DNA of 14,399 bases from positions 1 through 14,399 of the forward strand of contig CAIUFU010000211.1 of the NCBI GenBank assembly GCA_903898475.1, read 5' to 3'. The notes below the pieces were generated by a model that ran no database searches, had not been told where the DNA came from, and was given only the letters and a program-made list of their open reading frames with translations. The stretch is from an uncultured Alphaproteobacteria bacterium. Lineage in GTDB: Bacteria > Pseudomonadota > Alphaproteobacteria > Rickettsiales > UBA1997. Below, in pieces: positions 13,613 to 14,399 of this stretch. Every line of letters starts with the position of its first letter. The first letter of the stretch is position 1. The position numbers and the translations under genes are program-made.

Positions 13613-14212
13613 ATGTGTCTAAAAAAAGTGGCTCTCATAAGCATAAAACTCGAAGATAAGGCGACGGAAAATTTAAGACAAATCGCCACAAAACAAATTC
13701 CATTTGTTGTTGCAAAAACGCTGACGCAAATTGCGCAGCAAAGTCAGCAGGAAGTCAGAAAAAATATTCGGGAAAAATTCTTTATCAGAAAAAAATCTGG
13801 CGGTTTTGAAAGCTCAATTCGAATCAAGCCGGCAACAAAAACAAAACTAACCGCTGAAGTTTACACGATGGCTGTCTTTGCAGCGTTGCGACAAACAGGC
13901 GGTGTTAAAAAAGCAAAAGACGGACGGCTTGCAATTCCTTCATACCAAAGCATCAATCAAGTAAAGAAACGAAGCGACGCAAACAGTCCGTCCCACTACC
14001 TTGCAGGTGATGCCTTCAAGATGAAAACAAAATCAGGACAAGAAGTTATCGCACAGCGCAAAGGTAAGGAATTAAAAATCCTCTTCTTCTTGCGTAAGAG
14101 CGCTCAGGTTGATAAGAAACTCGATATGATTGAGATAACAACAAACACAGTGAAAGATCGCTTTGACGCGCAATTGAAATTAAACCTAAACGAAATGACG
14201 ATCAGACACTAA
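13613..14212 (+). CDS. Phage virion/tail-type structural protein (minor tail protein Z or gp10-like)
   Basis: A 199-residue, lysine-rich protein. The order of features fits small phage head-tail or minor tail proteins: an initial strand ISIKLEDKATENLRQI, a helix FVVAKTLTQIAQQSQQEVRKN, then REKFFIRK, and a mid-section with FAALRQTGGVKKAKDGRLAIP ('H/E-GG-K-P--G--LAIP' in the family). A long Gln/Lys-rich end and a C-terminal helix follow. The first codons (MCLKKVAL) are poorly conserved in style and lie 9 bp after the possible IS end; GTG 13628 is a reasonable alternative start, and the native start may have been replaced by the insertion. No Shine-Dalgarno sequence is seen. It reads away from the tRNA junction, as in an integrated prophage. 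Assignment is by pattern only. Confidence 0.55.
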   Translation: MCLKKVALISIKLEDKATENLRQIATKQIPFVVAKTLTQIAQQSQQEVRKNIREKFFIRKKSGGFESSIRIKPATKTKLTAEVYTMAVFAALRQTGGVKKAKDGRLAIPSYQSINQVKKRSDANSPSHYLAGDAFKMKTKSGQEVIAQRKGKELKILFFLRKSAQVDKKLDMIEITTNTVKDRFDAQLKLNLNEMTIRH

Positions 14213-14256
14213 AAAACAAAAACCTTCTAGATTAACATTGGAACGATAAGACAAGC

Positions 14257-14397
14257 ATGACTGAAGAAATTACCAACGAAAAAGAGCTACTAGATGCCGT
14301 TAATTCAGCCGGCGCTTCTATGCAAATGATTCAGGATTATTTAGCAAAAAATCCACAATTAATCTCAAAGAATCGGATTAGGTTTCCAAGGGGATAG
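14257..14397 (+). CDS. Short phage-region ORF, perhaps truncated by a frameshift at the window edge
   Basis: ATG 14257 opens a 46-codon frame starting MTEEITNEKELLDAVNSAGA and ending KNRIRFPRG at TAG 14395-14397, two bases before the window end. It follows the tail-type gene by 44 nt on the same strand. Composition is acidic and helical at first, then basic. The +1 frame stays open through the edge (RIGLGFQGDR), so a single-base shift could make this the N terminus of a longer protein. I do not recognise a family. Confidence 0.4.
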   Translation: MTEEITNEKELLDAVNSAGASMQMIQDYLAKNPQLISKNRIRFPRG

Positions 14398-14399
14398 AT

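Noticed and set aside
1..14399. CRISPR array, toxin-antitoxin, restriction or other defence cluster
   Set aside because: No regularly spaced repeats and no protein with nuclease, methylase, Cas or toxin motifs on either strand.

Overview
This AT-rich window looks like chromosome from an alphaproteobacterium, plausibly of a low-GC lineage. The basis is an SRP (4.5S) RNA just upstream of dnaX, an alphaproteobacterial-looking initiator tRNA, an AsmA/DUF3971 envelope protein, a DUF2939 protein, and the dxs and pdxJ sequences. The taxon is inferred. Most genes have no visible Shine-Dalgarno sequence. The left edge cuts a minus-strand gene after 12 codons, and the right edge lies in phage-like genes.

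Layout. 1-1067: a Rossmann-type oxidoreductase start, a strong minus-strand terminator, and three tandem paralogous small lipoproteins. 1171-6712 (all minus): SRP RNA, then a very short dnaX, a response regulator fused to what looks like a dead histidine-kinase core, and a large AsmA-like protein. A 35-bp-arm palindrome separates the last two. 6831-8399: a membrane acyltransferase whose frame breaks at a run of nine A/T, flanked by a 20-bp repeat, and an intergenic region with a reverse-transcriptase scrap. 8400-12786: dxs with a DUF2939 gene on the minus strand, divergent from an MFS transporter overlapping pdxJ. 12952-14399: initiator tRNA-fMet, an attachment-site-like repeat cluster, a broken IS4-type transposase and phage structural genes, i.e. 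the likely edge of an integrated element.

How genes fit together. Dxs makes 1-deoxy-D-xylulose 5-phosphate, which feeds isoprenoid synthesis and is also the co-substrate of PdxJ for vitamin B6. The two genes sit on opposite sides of one short divergent promoter region. SRP RNA, DnaX, the regulator and the AsmA-like protein may share transcription. The AsmA-like protein, the three lipoproteins and the acyltransferase all point to the cell envelope.

No complete new defence or mobile system is visible. The most interesting items are the response regulator with a pseudo-kinase module, the possibly phase-variable acyltransferase, the lipoprotein triplet, the compact DnaX, and the tRNA-fMet junction.
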